This document shows positions 1 to 8,355 of a stretch of DNA of 19,010 nucleotides, piece after piece. The notes beneath the pieces are model-generated. The model did not search any database and was not told the DNA's origin. It saw only the letters and a list, made by a program, of their open reading frames with translations. Origin of the DNA: an uncultured Fimbriimonadales bacterium. GTDB taxonomy: Bacteria; Armatimonadota; Fimbriimonadia; Fimbriimonadales; GBS-DC. The stretch is from assembly GCA_937934465.1 (NCBI GenBank), contig CALGZO010000251.1, positions 1 through 19,010 on the forward strand. The letters are read 5' to 3'. Positions within the stretch are counted from its first letter, which is position 1. Each line of letters opens with the position of its first letter. Position numbers and translations under genes: made by a program.

Positions 1-1
1 G

Positions 2-520
2 CGCCCAGCGAACTATTCGCCCCTGTCGCCCGGCAAAGGCTACACGGTACTGGAAGTGCTGGATCGGCAGTTAGCGGTGATTTCGCTGGCGGGGCGCGTG
101 TTTATGGACAACGCCGACTGCCCCTTCCGCAAGTTCGACGACATCTACGCGCAGCTGCCGACGCCGTTCGTGTTCGTGGACTTTCACGGTGAGGCGACCT
201 CCGAGAAGACCTGCTTCGGCTACTATGTGGATGGGCGCGCCAGCGCGGTCATCGGCACACACACCCATGTGCAGACCGCCGACGAGCGTATCTTGCCCAA
301 AGGTACGGCATACCTCACCGACGCGGGCATGTGCGGCGCGCTGCACTCGTCAATCGGCATGGAAATCGAGCCGTCCGTCCAGCGTTTTTTGACGGGCATG
401 CCCGCCAAAAGCGATGTGGCGAAGGGCGCGGCGGTGGTCTGTGCAGTGCTTATCGACTTGGACCGCGCCACAGGCAAGGCGTTGGGCATCCAGAGGCTTC
501 AGAAGCGGCTCAGTGAGTAA
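2..520 (+). CDS. ymdB: YmdB-family metallophosphodiesterase, 3' part
   Basis: The reading frame is open from base 2 and begins RPANYSPLSPGKGYTVLEV, so the gene starts upstream of the window; the GTG at 56 is internal. About 172 residues are present of the roughly 260 usual for the family (TIGR00282/YmdB), which hydrolyses 2',3'-cyclic nucleotides with a two-metal site. The C-terminal metal ligands are visible as histidines in DFHGEATSEK (nt ~180-209) and GTHTHVQTAD (nt ~253-282), followed by DAGMCG. The N-terminal ligands (Asp, Glu, Asn-His) lie outside the window. In Bacillus YmdB affects biofilm and motility decisions, but that role cannot be transferred here from sequence. The TAA stop is 39 bp before phr, which has its own promoter-like box. 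Family assignment is firm; the precise substrate is inferred. Confidence 0.93.
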   Translation, partial: RPANYSPLSPGKGYTVLEVLDRQLAVISLAGRVFMDNADCPFRKFDDIYAQLPTPFVFVDFHGEATSEKTCFGYYVDGRASAVIGTHTHVQTADERILPKGTAYLTDAGMCGALHSSIGMEIEPSVQRFLTGMPAKSDVAKGAAVVCAVLIDLDRATGKALGIQRLQKRLSE

Positions 521-524
521 CTGA

Positions 525-532
525 GGTACAAT
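525..532 (+). promoter_or_regulatory. -10 box GGTACAAT for phr
   Basis: GGTACAAT lies just after the ymdB stop and 27 nt before the phr start. It matches the GGTA(T/C)AAT box found before several other genes in this window. The expected transcript start near 539 leaves a short leader that includes the GAGG Shine-Dalgarno at 549-552. No clear -35 element is visible. Confidence 0.5.
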
Positions 533-559
533 CTTATACCGATTGTGTGAGGATAACCT

Positions 560-1996
560 ATGAAAACGACTGTTGTATGGTTTCATAACGATTTGCGTTT
601 ATCGGACAACCCTGCGTTGTATGAGGCGGCGCGGCGGGGCGCGGTCGTGCCCGTCTATATCTACGCGCCTGAAGAGCAGGGCAGCCGTGCGCCTGGCGCA
701 GCGCGACGGTGGTGGCTGCACCACTCGCTGCAGTCGCTCGATCAGTCGCTACAGCGGCGCGGGCTGAAGCTCGTGGTTCGCCGCGCACAGCAGAGCCTGC
801 CCGTGCTGGAGCAGATTCTGACTGAAGTGGGCGCGGACGCGCTCTACTGGAACACGCGCTACGAACCGCAGCTGTGGACGCGCGATGAGCAGATTCGTAA
901 GACGCTCCGCGCGCGCGGCGTCGAGGTACGCGAGTACCCCAGCTACCTGCTGCACGACCCTGACGCCGTGCGCACCGACGCGGGGCAGCCATACGGGGTG
1001 TTCACGCCGTTTTGGAAGCGAATGTTGCAGGTCGTGCAAGTGCCCGAACCGCTGCCCGAACCCGAACCGCTGCACGCGCCTGAGCGTATGCCCCACTCCG
1101 AGCCGCTGGACTCGCTGAAGCTGCTGCCCACAATCGACTGGGCGGCAGGATTCCGGGAGACTTGGCAGGTGGGCGAGGCGGCGGCGCATCGGCGACTGGA
1201 GTGGTTCCTGAGCAACGCTGTGGAGGGCTACCACACCCTGCGCGACCGCCCCGACTTGGACGCCACCTCGCGCCTCTCGCCCCACCTGCACCACGGCGAG
1301 ATTACCCCACGCCAGATTTGGCATGCAACCCTGCGCCACAGCGGCGGCAAGTGGACAAAAGGCGTGGAACACTTCCTGCGCGAGGTCGGCTGGCGCGAGT
1401 TCGGCTATCACATCCTGTATCACCATCCCTACACTCAAGAGCGCGCCCTGCGCCGCGAGTTCGAGACCTTCCCGTGGACGGAGGTGGAGACGCCCGCTTA
1501 CAAAGCGTGGACCAAGGGGCGCACAGGCATTCCGATGGTCGATGCAGGCATGCGTCAGCTCTGGCGCATCGGCTGGATGCACAACCGCACGCGCATGATT
1601 GTCGCCTCGTGGCTCACCAAGAACCTCTTGCTCCACTGGCGACTGGGCGAGGCGTGGTTCTGGGACACGCTGGTCGACGCGGACCCTGCCAGCAACATCT
1701 TGGGCTGGCAGTGGACATCGGGCTGCGGCGCGGACGCGGCGCCCTATTTCAGAATCTTCAACCCTGTGATACAGGGGCGCAAGTTCGACCCCGACGGCGC
1801 GTATGTGCGCCAGTGGGTTCCCGAGCTGGCGAACCTGCCGACGGAGTATATCCACGCGCCGTGGGAAGCCCCAGAGCGCGTGTTGCAACAGGCAGGCGTG
1901 GAGTTGGGCAAGACCTACCCCCACCCCCAAGAGCGGCTGGACAAGAGTCGCGACCGCGCGCTGGAGATGCTGGAACGCTGGTCGCGCGGCGGCTGA
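560..1996 (+). CDS. phr: Deoxyribodipyrimidine photolyase, class I
   Basis: A 478-residue FAD enzyme that uses blue light to split cyclobutane pyrimidine dimers in DNA; the length matches class I CPD photolyases (about 470). The N-terminus (VVWFHNDLRLSDNPAL) is the Rossmann antenna domain. The FAD-binding half shows ATSRLSPHLHHGEITPRQIW, then REVGWREFGYH, then MRQLWRIGWMHNR, DADPASNILGWQW and the signature TSGCGADAAPYFRIFNP near the C-terminus. The ATG at 560 has GAGG at 549-552, 7 nt upstream. The gene ends 7 nt from the convergent dop gene with no obvious terminator between. A cryptochrome-like role is possible for this superfamily, but the complete photolyase signature favours repair. The antenna cofactor cannot be decided by eye. 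Confidence 0.96.
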   Translation: MKTTVVWFHNDLRLSDNPALYEAARRGAVVPVYIYAPEEQGSRAPGAARRWWLHHSLQSLDQSLQRRGLKLVVRRAQQSLPVLEQILTEVGADALYWNTRYEPQLWTRDEQIRKTLRARGVEVREYPSYLLHDPDAVRTDAGQPYGVFTPFWKRMLQVVQVPEPLPEPEPLHAPERMPHSEPLDSLKLLPTIDWAAGFRETWQVGEAAAHRRLEWFLSNAVEGYHTLRDRPDLDATSRLSPHLHHGEITPRQIWHATLRHSGGKWTKGVEHFLREVGWREFGYHILYHHPYTQERALRREFETFPWTEVETPAYKAWTKGRTGIPMVDAGMRQLWRIGWMHNRTRMIVASWLTKNLLLHWRLGEAWFWDTLVDADPASNILGWQWTSGCGADAAPYFRIFNPVIQGRKFDPDGAYVRQWVPELANLPTEYIHAPWEAPERVLQQAGVELGKTYPHPQERLDKSRDRALEMLERWSRGG

Positions 1997-2003
1997 ACGC
2001 CCG

Positions 2004-3479
2004 CTACAGCATCACCACGAACCGCTCCGCCTCGCGCGTGTAGGTGTTGAACGGGTCGCGCATGTCCACCTGACGATTGCGGTCTACATACACGATGTCC
2101 CAGTCGATGTAGTAGCGGTTGTAGCGTCGCTCGGCGAGCTTCTTGATGACATAGCCGCGCGCGTGGGCGCGGGTGTCGGCGGGCGGCGTGGTCACGCCTG
2201 CCTCAATCTGCACATCGTCGATGACGCGCGCCACCTCGCCCATCTGTTGCAGCGCGTAGTAGAGACCCTGCTCAGGGTTGATGTTGTGATACTCCAAGTC
2301 GATGGAGTGGAGCGCCTCGTCGCCCCACTGTGCGCCGGTGTCTTCCATATACTCGCGCAGGATGCGCAGCTTGATGAGCCAGTCGAGGCGGTCTTCCAGC
2401 TTCTCAGGGTCGGTCTCCAAGGTGTCCAGCACATACTGCCACTCGTGCAGCACCCAGTCGGTTTCGGGGTCGCGCCCGGCGAAGCGTTTCTGCGCGAGTT
2501 GCAGGTAGGCGCGTTGCACATCGATGGCGGGGATGGTGCTGCCGTCGAGCATCGTGACAATCCATTTGCGGGTGGCGTCGCGCGAGATGCTCTTGAGGGT
2601 GTGTAGGGCGTCCTGCAGGCGCAGCCAGTTGGGGATGGCGCGCGCTTCGGCGAGGTCTAACACCAAGCAGGTGGTTCCGATTTTCAGCGCGGCGGCGTAC
2701 TCGCTCATGTTGCCCTCGCCGAACAGCAGGTGCAGCCGTTGGTAGTTCTGGTAGCCGTACACACTGTCCCACTTCGGATTGATAATCGCGCGGTTGAAGC
2801 GCACGCGCGAGGCGTTCTCGCGCACGATGTGGTCGGCGCGCTGCGACAACTGATACTGCACTGTCGGGTCAGGCTCCACATTGTAGACATTCGAGACCCA
2901 GATGAAATCGATAGGGTGGTCGGCGACTTCGGAGAGGGAGGGTCGGAACCCTGCGTGTTCGAGGCGATGCCCCCCGACGCGCCCTGCCCCCGCAAAGATT
3001 TGGCGCGTGGTCAGAAACGGCAGCACCAACTTGTGCCAATCGCTGGGGAGGCGATCGTCCGTGCGCACCAAGTAGTTCTCGTGGCAGCCGAAAGTGTGCC
3101 CTGCGAAGTGGTCTACATTATTGTTGTGGAAACTTACGCGCTCGTCCCAGTGCATCTGTTTGAGAGTGTTGTAGATGATGCGTTGCCCTGCCTTCTCGTG
3201 CGCCACTATATCGAACAGGCTGGCGCATTCTGGGGTGGCGTACTCTAAATGGCTCCCGACGGCGTCGATGTAGAGGCGTCCGCCGTTGATGAGGAACCCG
3301 CCGCTGCGTGCAGGTTCGAACGCCTCATCGCGTGCGGTCAAGTCAATCAGTCCCAGCCGCGCCTTGCTGAACACATGGTTCTTGACGGCTTCCACAACGG
3401 TCTCGGAAGTGCCCACGCGCTCGTCCCGCACGAAGCACCCGAACTCAGTCTCGATACCGAATACGCGACGCCCTATCAT
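2004..3479 (-). CDS. dop: Dop/PafA-family enzyme, probably depupylase/deamidase Dop
   Basis: A 491-residue member of the carboxylate-amine/glutamine-synthetase-like family that attaches (PafA) or deamidates and removes (Dop) the small modifier Pup, or its relative UBact. The N-terminal GIETEFG (residues 8-14) carries the metal-binding glutamates. GGRLYIDAVGSHLEYATPE carries the catalytic aspartate (D72). Further landmarks are HNNNVD (118-123), GCHENYL (131-137) and GAGRVG. Dop rather than PafA is favoured by the extra segment before the catalytic strand (about residues 41-62, corresponding to the Dop loop), by GRVG, by the length (Mycobacterium Dop about 500, PafA about 450) and by TPPADTRAHARG near the C-terminus. 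The start has GGGGGAG about 6 nt upstream. No Pup/UBact, PafA or proteasome gene is in the window. The family is certain; the Dop versus ligase choice is inferred. Confidence 0.88.
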   Translation of the reverse strand: MIGRRVFGIETEFGCFVRDERVGTSETVVEAVKNHVFSKARLGLIDLTARDEAFEPARSGGFLINGGRLYIDAVGSHLEYATPECASLFDIVAHEKAGQRIIYNTLKQMHWDERVSFHNNNVDHFAGHTFGCHENYLVRTDDRLPSDWHKLVLPFLTTRQIFAGAGRVGGHRLEHAGFRPSLSEVADHPIDFIWVSNVYNVEPDPTVQYQLSQRADHIVRENASRVRFNRAIINPKWDSVYGYQNYQRLHLLFGEGNMSEYAAALKIGTTCLVLDLAEARAIPNWLRLQDALHTLKSISRDATRKWIVTMLDGSTIPAIDVQRAYLQLAQKRFAGRDPETDWVLHEWQYVLDTLETDPEKLEDRLDWLIKLRILREYMEDTGAQWGDEALHSIDLEYHNINPEQGLYYALQQMGEVARVIDDVQIEAGVTTPPADTRAHARGYVIKKLAERRYNRYYIDWDIVYVDRNRQVDMRDPFNTYTREAERFVVML

Positions 3480-3508
3480 TTCAGGCTCCCCCTACGGCTC
3501 ATGCCTAT

Positions 3509-3514
3509 ATTATA
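3509..3514 (-). promoter_or_regulatory. -10 box TATAAT for dop
   Basis: On the minus strand the sequence reads CGTGTATAATATAGG, a perfect TATAAT about 29 nt before the dop ATG. It leaves a short leader containing AGGGGGAG (3486-3493) as Shine-Dalgarno. It lies back to back with the yfhO-like promoter in an 82-bp divergent spacer. No convincing -35 is visible. Confidence 0.55.
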
Positions 3515-3545
3515 CACGATTTTGTGGGGTTGGGTTCCGATGGTC

Positions 3546-3553
3546 GGTATAAT
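3546..3553 (+). promoter_or_regulatory. -10 box GGTATAAT, predicted leaderless start of yfhO-like gene
   Basis: GGTATAAT ends 8 nt before the ATG at 3562. Bacterial transcription usually starts 6-8 nt after the -10 hexamer, so the mRNA would begin at or within a couple of bases of the start codon. An AAGG at 3554-3557 could serve as a weak Shine-Dalgarno only if transcription starts further upstream. Confidence 0.6.
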
Positions 3554-3561
3554 AAGGTCGT

Positions 3562-5829
3562 ATGCGTCGGCTCCCCGGTTGGGGTTTTTGCGCGTTGGCG
3601 GCGGCGGTTCTTGCGCTGGTTCCGTTGTTTGGTGGATGGACGAGAGGCGAGTGGGTGTTTGCGCCGCTGCGGTTGCTGTTTCATTTTGAGCCGTGGCGTA
3701 GCCTGCCGACGGCTGTGGAGCCGCCCGGTTGGGATGTGCTGATTTGGGACGGCGCGGCGCAGTTTTACATCTGGCGCGACCTTGTGCGGACGCTCTGGCT
3801 CGGCGGCGAGCTGCCGTTGTGGAACCCCTACGCGCTCTGTGGAACCCCGCTGTTAGCCAACAGTCAGTCCGCGCCGTTCTATCCGCCCCATCTGTTTGTG
3901 CTGCCGTTGCCCTCTTGGGCGGCGGTGAGCGTGCTGGCGTGGTTCCACTTGTTCTGGGCGGGGCTGGGCTTGGGCTTGTGGCTGCACGGGCGCGGGCTAC
4001 GCGCCGCGGCGGTACTCGTCGGGATGGCGCTTTGGACGCTGAGCCTCTTCATGGTCGCGTGGCTGCCGTTGAGCTCTGTGCCTGCGACGCTGAGCTGGTT
4101 CGGGTGGCTGCTATTGGGGGTGGAGCGGGTGCGCGAGCGCGGTTTTCAGGGCGCGTGGGCGTTTGCGTTGCCAGTCGGTATGATGCTGTTGGCAGGGCAC
4201 TTGCAGTTCGCGCTCTACGGGCTACTGATGAGCCTGCTCTACGCGCTCTACTGGGGGTATGAGACTCGCGCGCGGGGTGGGTGGTCGCGCTACGCGCTTG
4301 CGCTCGGCGTCGGCTATGCGGGCGGCGCGATGCTTGCGGGGGCGCAGCTGCTGCCCACGCTGGAGCTGTCGGGCTATAGCCATCGGCAGGCGGTTCCGAC
4401 GGAGGCGGGCTATGAGGCGTATACGCGCGCTGCGCTGCCGCTGTTCCATCTCATCACGGCGTGGTTCCCGAACGCTTACGGCGTGTTGCGCGAGGGCGGC
4501 TACTGGGGCGCGGTGCATTACGCGGAGCTCGCCGTGTCGGTGGGCGCGTTCGGGCTGCTGCTGGCGCTGATGGGCGTGCGGCGACGCGGGCAGGGCGCGT
4601 TCTGGCTGGGCGTGGGGCTACTCGCGCTGCTGATTGCGCTCGGAACGCCTCTGACGAAACTGCTCTACTTCTACCTGCCGGGCTACAGTGCGACTGGCTC
4701 GCCTGCGCGCGTGCTGTGCCTGTGGGCGTTCAGCATGGCGATATTGGCGGCGCACGGCTGTCAAGCGTTGGGCGTGTGGAAGCGTGCGCTCGCCGTCTGG
4801 GTGGGGCTATTGGCGTTCGTTGCGCTGCTGACGGGGCTGACCCTGCCACAGGGGGTACCCTTCAACGCGCTTTGGGAAGGCGTGTTGCGCGACCTCGCGC
4901 TCTACTTCGGAGTGGGCTTGACGGTGGGCATCGTCGGCGTGGCGAGTCGGTCGGGAGTTCTTCGCTCGGACATACTACCCATCGTTTTGGCGGCGATTCC
5001 GCTGATAGTCTGGGCGAGCCTTCCGCGCAGTGCGCCGCTGGGTGCGGTCTATCCGCCGCTGCCTGAGTTGCCCGTGCTGCAGAGGGGCGAGCGGATTGCC
5101 GTGTTGAACACGCGCTGGAGCCTCTACGAGCCGCCGCCTGCCCGTATGCCCCCGAACACGCCCGTCGCCTATCGCCTCCACGATGTCGGCGGGTACGACT
5201 CGCTGCTCACGCGCCATTACAAACGCTTTCTGGACCTGCTGAACGGTCAGGACAGCGCGCCGCCTGAGAACGGCAACATGCTCTTTGTGAAGACTTTGAA
5301 CCCTGCGCTTGCCCGCTTGCGCGTGCGTGCGGTTCTCACGCCTGACGGCTGGCAGAGCCTACCGCCTGCGCCGACGCGATTGCAACCGCTGGAGCTGTTG
5401 CCCCACGAGGAAGCCGTGTGGTCGCGCTTGCAGCAGAACCCTTTCCCAGACGCCATCCCCGTCTTCGGCGCGGAGGCGCAGCGCGCCCTGCAGCAATACG
5501 GTCAGGGTACGCTCGCGCCGAACCCCACTGTCGAGTGGCAAACCTATCGTGCGAACTTCCTGCGCTTGCGCGTGGTGAACCCGACCTCACAGACCAGTTG
5601 GCTACTGATTACCGACGCTTGGTATCCCGGCTGGCGGGCGACTGTGAACGGCGAGCCTGTCCCGATGCTGCGTGCGAACGGCGCGTTCCGCGCCGTGCCT
5701 GTGCCTGCAGGCGAAGCGATTGTGGAGATGCGCTTCCTGCCGAGCAGCGTTATCGTCGGCGCGCTCCTGAGCGGCTTGGGCGTCGTGCAGATAGGCGCGC
5801 TGGCGCTGGCGCGCAGGCGCGTTAGGTAA
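3562..5829 (+). CDS. YfhO-family multispanning membrane protein
   Basis: A 755-residue integral membrane protein of the bacterial YfhO family (GT-C glycosyltransferase-like fold). After a first membrane segment (about 8-25) and a loop with DVLIWDGAAQFYIWR (58-72), the hallmark LPLWNPYALCGTPLLANSQS (84-103) follows, then many hydrophobic helices to about residue 490. An extracytoplasmic C-terminal domain ends with WYPGWRATVNGEPVP and a terminal membrane helix before the basic tail RRRVR. In Bacillus YfhO acts in lipoteichoic acid glycosylation; here the acceptor is unknown. galE starts 10 nt downstream, consistent with use of nucleotide-sugar-derived sugar precursors. The ATG at 3562 is set by the box at 3546-3553. 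Substrate and direction of transfer are inferred from family only. Confidence 0.9.
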   Translation: MRRLPGWGFCALAAAVLALVPLFGGWTRGEWVFAPLRLLFHFEPWRSLPTAVEPPGWDVLIWDGAAQFYIWRDLVRTLWLGGELPLWNPYALCGTPLLANSQSAPFYPPHLFVLPLPSWAAVSVLAWFHLFWAGLGLGLWLHGRGLRAAAVLVGMALWTLSLFMVAWLPLSSVPATLSWFGWLLLGVERVRERGFQGAWAFALPVGMMLLAGHLQFALYGLLMSLLYALYWGYETRARGGWSRYALALGVGYAGGAMLAGAQLLPTLELSGYSHRQAVPTEAGYEAYTRAALPLFHLITAWFPNAYGVLREGGYWGAVHYAELAVSVGAFGLLLALMGVRRRGQGAFWLGVGLLALLIALGTPLTKLLYFYLPGYSATGSPARVLCLWAFSMAILAAHGCQALGVWKRALAVWVGLLAFVALLTGLTLPQGVPFNALWEGVLRDLALYFGVGLTVGIVGVASRSGVLRSDILPIVLAAIPLIVWASLPRSAPLGAVYPPLPELPVLQRGERIAVLNTRWSLYEPPPARMPPNTPVAYRLHDVGGYDSLLTRHYKRFLDLLNGQDSAPPENGNMLFVKTLNPALARLRVRAVLTPDGWQSLPPAPTRLQPLELLPHEEAVWSRLQQNPFPDAIPVFGAEAQRALQQYGQGTLAPNPTVEWQTYRANFLRLRVVNPTSQTSWLLITDAWYPGWRATVNGEPVPMLRANGAFRAVPVPAGEAIVEMRFLPSSVIVGALLSGLGVVQIGALALARRRVR

Positions 5830-5832
5830 ACT
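5825..5832 (+). promoter_or_regulatory. Weak -10-like box before galE, overlapping the upstream stop
   Basis: GGTAAACT overlaps the TAA stop of the yfhO-like gene (5827-5829) and ends 7 nt before the galE ATG. It differs from GGTATAAT at two positions. The spacing equals that of the predicted leaderless genes, and galE has no good Shine-Dalgarno, so a second, internal leaderless promoter is possible. Co-transcription with the upstream gene is equally plausible. Confidence 0.25.
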
Positions 5833-5839
5833 CAATCGT

Positions 5840-6820
5840 ATGCTTCTGATAGTCGGCGGCGCGGGCTACATCGGCTCGCATATGGTGAAATATCTGCTTC
5901 AAAAGGGCGAGCGCGTGGTGGTGTTGGACAACTTCGCCACAGGGCACAGGGGCGCGCTTGCGGGCGGCGTTTTGGAGCAGGGCGACCTGCGCGACCCCGA
6001 AACGCTGAATCGCGTCTTTCGCGCCTACGATATCGAGTGCGTCTTCCACTTCGCAGCGTTCATCTTCGCGGGCGAATCGATGCGCGACCCTGCCAAGTAT
6101 TACGACAATAATGTGCTGGGCTGCCTACGCCTGATGGAGGCGATGCGCCAGCACGGCGTGTCGCAGATTATCTTCTCGTCCACTGCGGCGGTGTACGGCG
6201 AGCCTGTGGAGGTGCCCATCCCCGAAACGCACCCGCAGAACCCGACCAACACCTACGGCGAGACGAAGCGCGTGATGGAGGGGATGTTGCGCTGGTACGG
6301 ACAGGCGTATGGGGTGCGCTCGATGGCGTTGCGCTACTTCAACGCGGCAGGGGCAGACCCCGACGGCGAGCTGGGCGAAGACCACCGCCCCGAAGAGCAT
6401 CTGATTCCGCTCACGCTGTTCGCCGCGCTGGGCAGGCGCGAGTCGATCTCCGTGTTCGGTACAGATTACGACACGCCCGACGGCTCCTGTATTCGCGACT
6501 ATGTGCATGTGTGGGATCTCTGCGAGGCGCACTATTTAGCGTTGCAGCGTCTGCGCGCAGGCGCGCCCAGCGATGTATACAACTTGGGCAACGGGCAGGG
6601 CTACTCGGTGCTGGAAGTGATACGCACGGCAGAGCAGGTGGTGGGCAAGCCTATCCCGACCGTGTACGCCCCGCGCCGCTCGGGCGACCCCGCGCGACTG
6701 GTCGCCTCCAGCGAGAAAGCCCAACGCGAACTCGGCTGGCGACCCCGCTACCCCCAACTGGAAACGATGATCGAACACGCCTACCAGTGGTTCGTGAAAC
6801 ATCCGAACGGCTACGAGTAA
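5840..6820 (+). CDS. galE: UDP-glucose 4-epimerase
   Basis: A 326-residue short-chain dehydrogenase/reductase interconverting UDP-glucose and UDP-galactose with bound NAD (EC 5.1.3.2). The Rossmann motif GGAGYIGSH is at residues 6-14, D30 ends the second strand, SST (113-115) holds the catalytic serine or threonine, and YGETK (139-143) the catalytic tyrosine and lysine. RYFNAAGADP and CIRDYVHVWDL are classic GalE signatures. Length is normal (about 330). It starts 10 nt after the yfhO-like stop; the nearest AGG is 13 nt upstream, so it relies on coupling or on a leaderless transcript. Pairing with a membrane glycosyltransferase-like protein suggests it feeds surface glycan synthesis. Action on UDP-GlcNAc as well cannot be excluded. 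Confidence 0.95.
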   Translation: MLLIVGGAGYIGSHMVKYLLQKGERVVVLDNFATGHRGALAGGVLEQGDLRDPETLNRVFRAYDIECVFHFAAFIFAGESMRDPAKYYDNNVLGCLRLMEAMRQHGVSQIIFSSTAAVYGEPVEVPIPETHPQNPTNTYGETKRVMEGMLRWYGQAYGVRSMALRYFNAAGADPDGELGEDHRPEEHLIPLTLFAALGRRESISVFGTDYDTPDGSCIRDYVHVWDLCEAHYLALQRLRAGAPSDVYNLGNGQGYSVLEVIRTAEQVVGKPIPTVYAPRRSGDPARLVASSEKAQRELGWRPRYPQLETMIEHAYQWFVKHPNGYE

Positions 6821-6916
6821 GCCCAACACCCGACGCGCATGCGCAAGGCGCGCCACCTGCCGAAACGCGAGGAACCTGCCGACAATAATTTGCGTTAATC
6901 ACTGCAGGGGGTACCT

Positions 6917-8353
6917 ATGACGCAGGCTGAACGCGCCGAACTGGAACGCTGGATCGAGATGATTTACGAGCAGGCACTGGCGATGGGCTTAGACCCGTTC
7001 CCTGTGCATTTCGAGGTCGTGCCCGCGCATGTGATTTACGAACTCGGCTCGTATGCCTTGCCCGCGCGCTTCTCGCACTGGACCTTCGGACGCGACTACC
7101 ATGTGCAAAAGACGATGTACGAGTACGGGGTGAGCCGAATCTACGAACTCGTGTTCAACAGCAACCCTGCCCAAGCGTTCCTGCTCGATGTGAACGATAT
7201 GCTCGCGCACAAACTCGTCGTGGCGCATGTGTACGGGCACTCCGACTTCTTCAAGAACAATATCTACTTTGAGCATACCGACCGTCGGATGATTGAGCGC
7301 GCGCGCCTCCACGCCGAGCGCATTCGCGACTACGAAATGCGCTACGGACCGCTGGTGGTGGAGCAGTTTCTGGACGCGGTGCTGTCGATTGAGGAGCATA
7401 TCGACCCTGTGCTGCCCACCTACGGCGCGCCCCCACGCAAACAGGAAGCCGACGAGCCGAGACCTGTCGGCGACACCTACGAAGACCTGTTCTACTTGAC
7501 GCAGCCCAAGCCCAAACCCGAACCCAAACCGCGCAAAATCCCTGAAGAGCCACAAAAAGACCTGTTACTGTTCATACGCGACCACTCGCGCGTGCTGGAT
7601 GACTGGCAACGCGACATCATCAGCATGATACGCGAGGAGATGCTCTACTTCCTACCCCAGATTAAGACGAAGACCATCAACGAGGGCTGGGCGACCTTTT
7701 GGCACGAGCGTATCTTGGAGGCGTTGCCGCTGACCCCTGACGAGCATGTGCAGTTCCGCAAGATGCACTCGGCGGTGGTGCAGCCCGGCTCGCGCACCAG
7801 CCTGAACCCCTACTATGTCGGCTACAAGGTGCTGCGCGACATCGAGCGTCGCTGGAACGGCGAGGTTGACCCCGACGAGCAAGAGACCGACTGGATGGGC
7901 TACCGCATCGAGCGACCCGTCGGGCAGGGCATGCAGAAACTCTTCGAGGTGCGCACGCTGGAGTGCGACCAGACCTTCCTGCACAAGTACCTCACTGAGC
8001 GGCTCGTGCGCGAGTTAGACCTCTACACCTATCGCGTGGAGGAGCGCAACGGCGAGCTGGTGTGGGTGGTGGACGAGACCGACTGGCGCAAGGTGCGCAA
8101 CACGCTGGTCGATAACATGACCAACTTCGGCATGCCCGTGCTAACAGTGGAGGACGGCGACTGGGAGCATCGCGGCGAGCTCTACCTCAAGCACCACTAC
8201 GACGGCAAGCCGCTCGATATGCAGCGCGCCACCCGCTGTATGCGCTACATAGCCAAACTCTGGGGGCGTCCAGTGCATATCGAGACCGTCATCGACGACG
8301 AGCAGGTACTGATTACCTGCGACGGCAACAGTGTGACTCAGCGTGCGCTGTAG
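6917..8353 (+). CDS. spoVR: SpoVR family protein
   Basis: A 478-residue member of the SpoVR family (Bacillus SpoVR about 468), named for a role in spore cortex formation but common in non-sporulating bacteria, where its biochemical function is unsettled. Conserved signatures are HVYGHSDFFKNN (104-115) and INEGWATFWHERI (254-266), whose histidines and glutamates look like metal ligands. Between them lies a charged, proline-rich linker (PKPKPEPKPRK, about 197-207). The C-terminal part ends with a globular region containing YLKHHYDG. The ATG at 6917 is preceded by AGGGGG (6906-6911) at 5 nt. In many proteobacteria spoVR sits with prkA and a YeaH-type gene; neither is here. It ends 2 nt from the convergent antiporter gene. 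Family certain, function unknown. Confidence 0.95.
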   Translation: MTQAERAELERWIEMIYEQALAMGLDPFPVHFEVVPAHVIYELGSYALPARFSHWTFGRDYHVQKTMYEYGVSRIYELVFNSNPAQAFLLDVNDMLAHKLVVAHVYGHSDFFKNNIYFEHTDRRMIERARLHAERIRDYEMRYGPLVVEQFLDAVLSIEEHIDPVLPTYGAPPRKQEADEPRPVGDTYEDLFYLTQPKPKPEPKPRKIPEEPQKDLLLFIRDHSRVLDDWQRDIISMIREEMLYFLPQIKTKTINEGWATFWHERILEALPLTPDEHVQFRKMHSAVVQPGSRTSLNPYYVGYKVLRDIERRWNGEVDPDEQETDWMGYRIERPVGQGMQKLFEVRTLECDQTFLHKYLTERLVRELDLYTYRVEERNGELVWVVDETDWRKVRNTLVDNMTNFGMPVLTVEDGDWEHRGELYLKHHYDGKPLDMQRATRCMRYIAKLWGRPVHIETVIDDEQVLITCDGNSVTQRAL

Positions 8354-8355
8354 GC

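Noticed and set aside
749..1930. 393-codon open frame antisense to phr
   Set aside because: It lies wholly opposite the photolyase, whose motifs are complete. Long antisense frames are expected in GC-rich coding DNA, and the product resembles nothing.
6821..6916. Terminator after galE (GCGCATGCGC palindrome at 6835-6844)
   Set aside because: It is a short self-complementary stretch with no loop room and no T tract.
6917..8353. Evidence for sporulation from spoVR
   Set aside because: SpoVR homologues are widespread in non-sporulating bacteria and no other sporulation gene is present.
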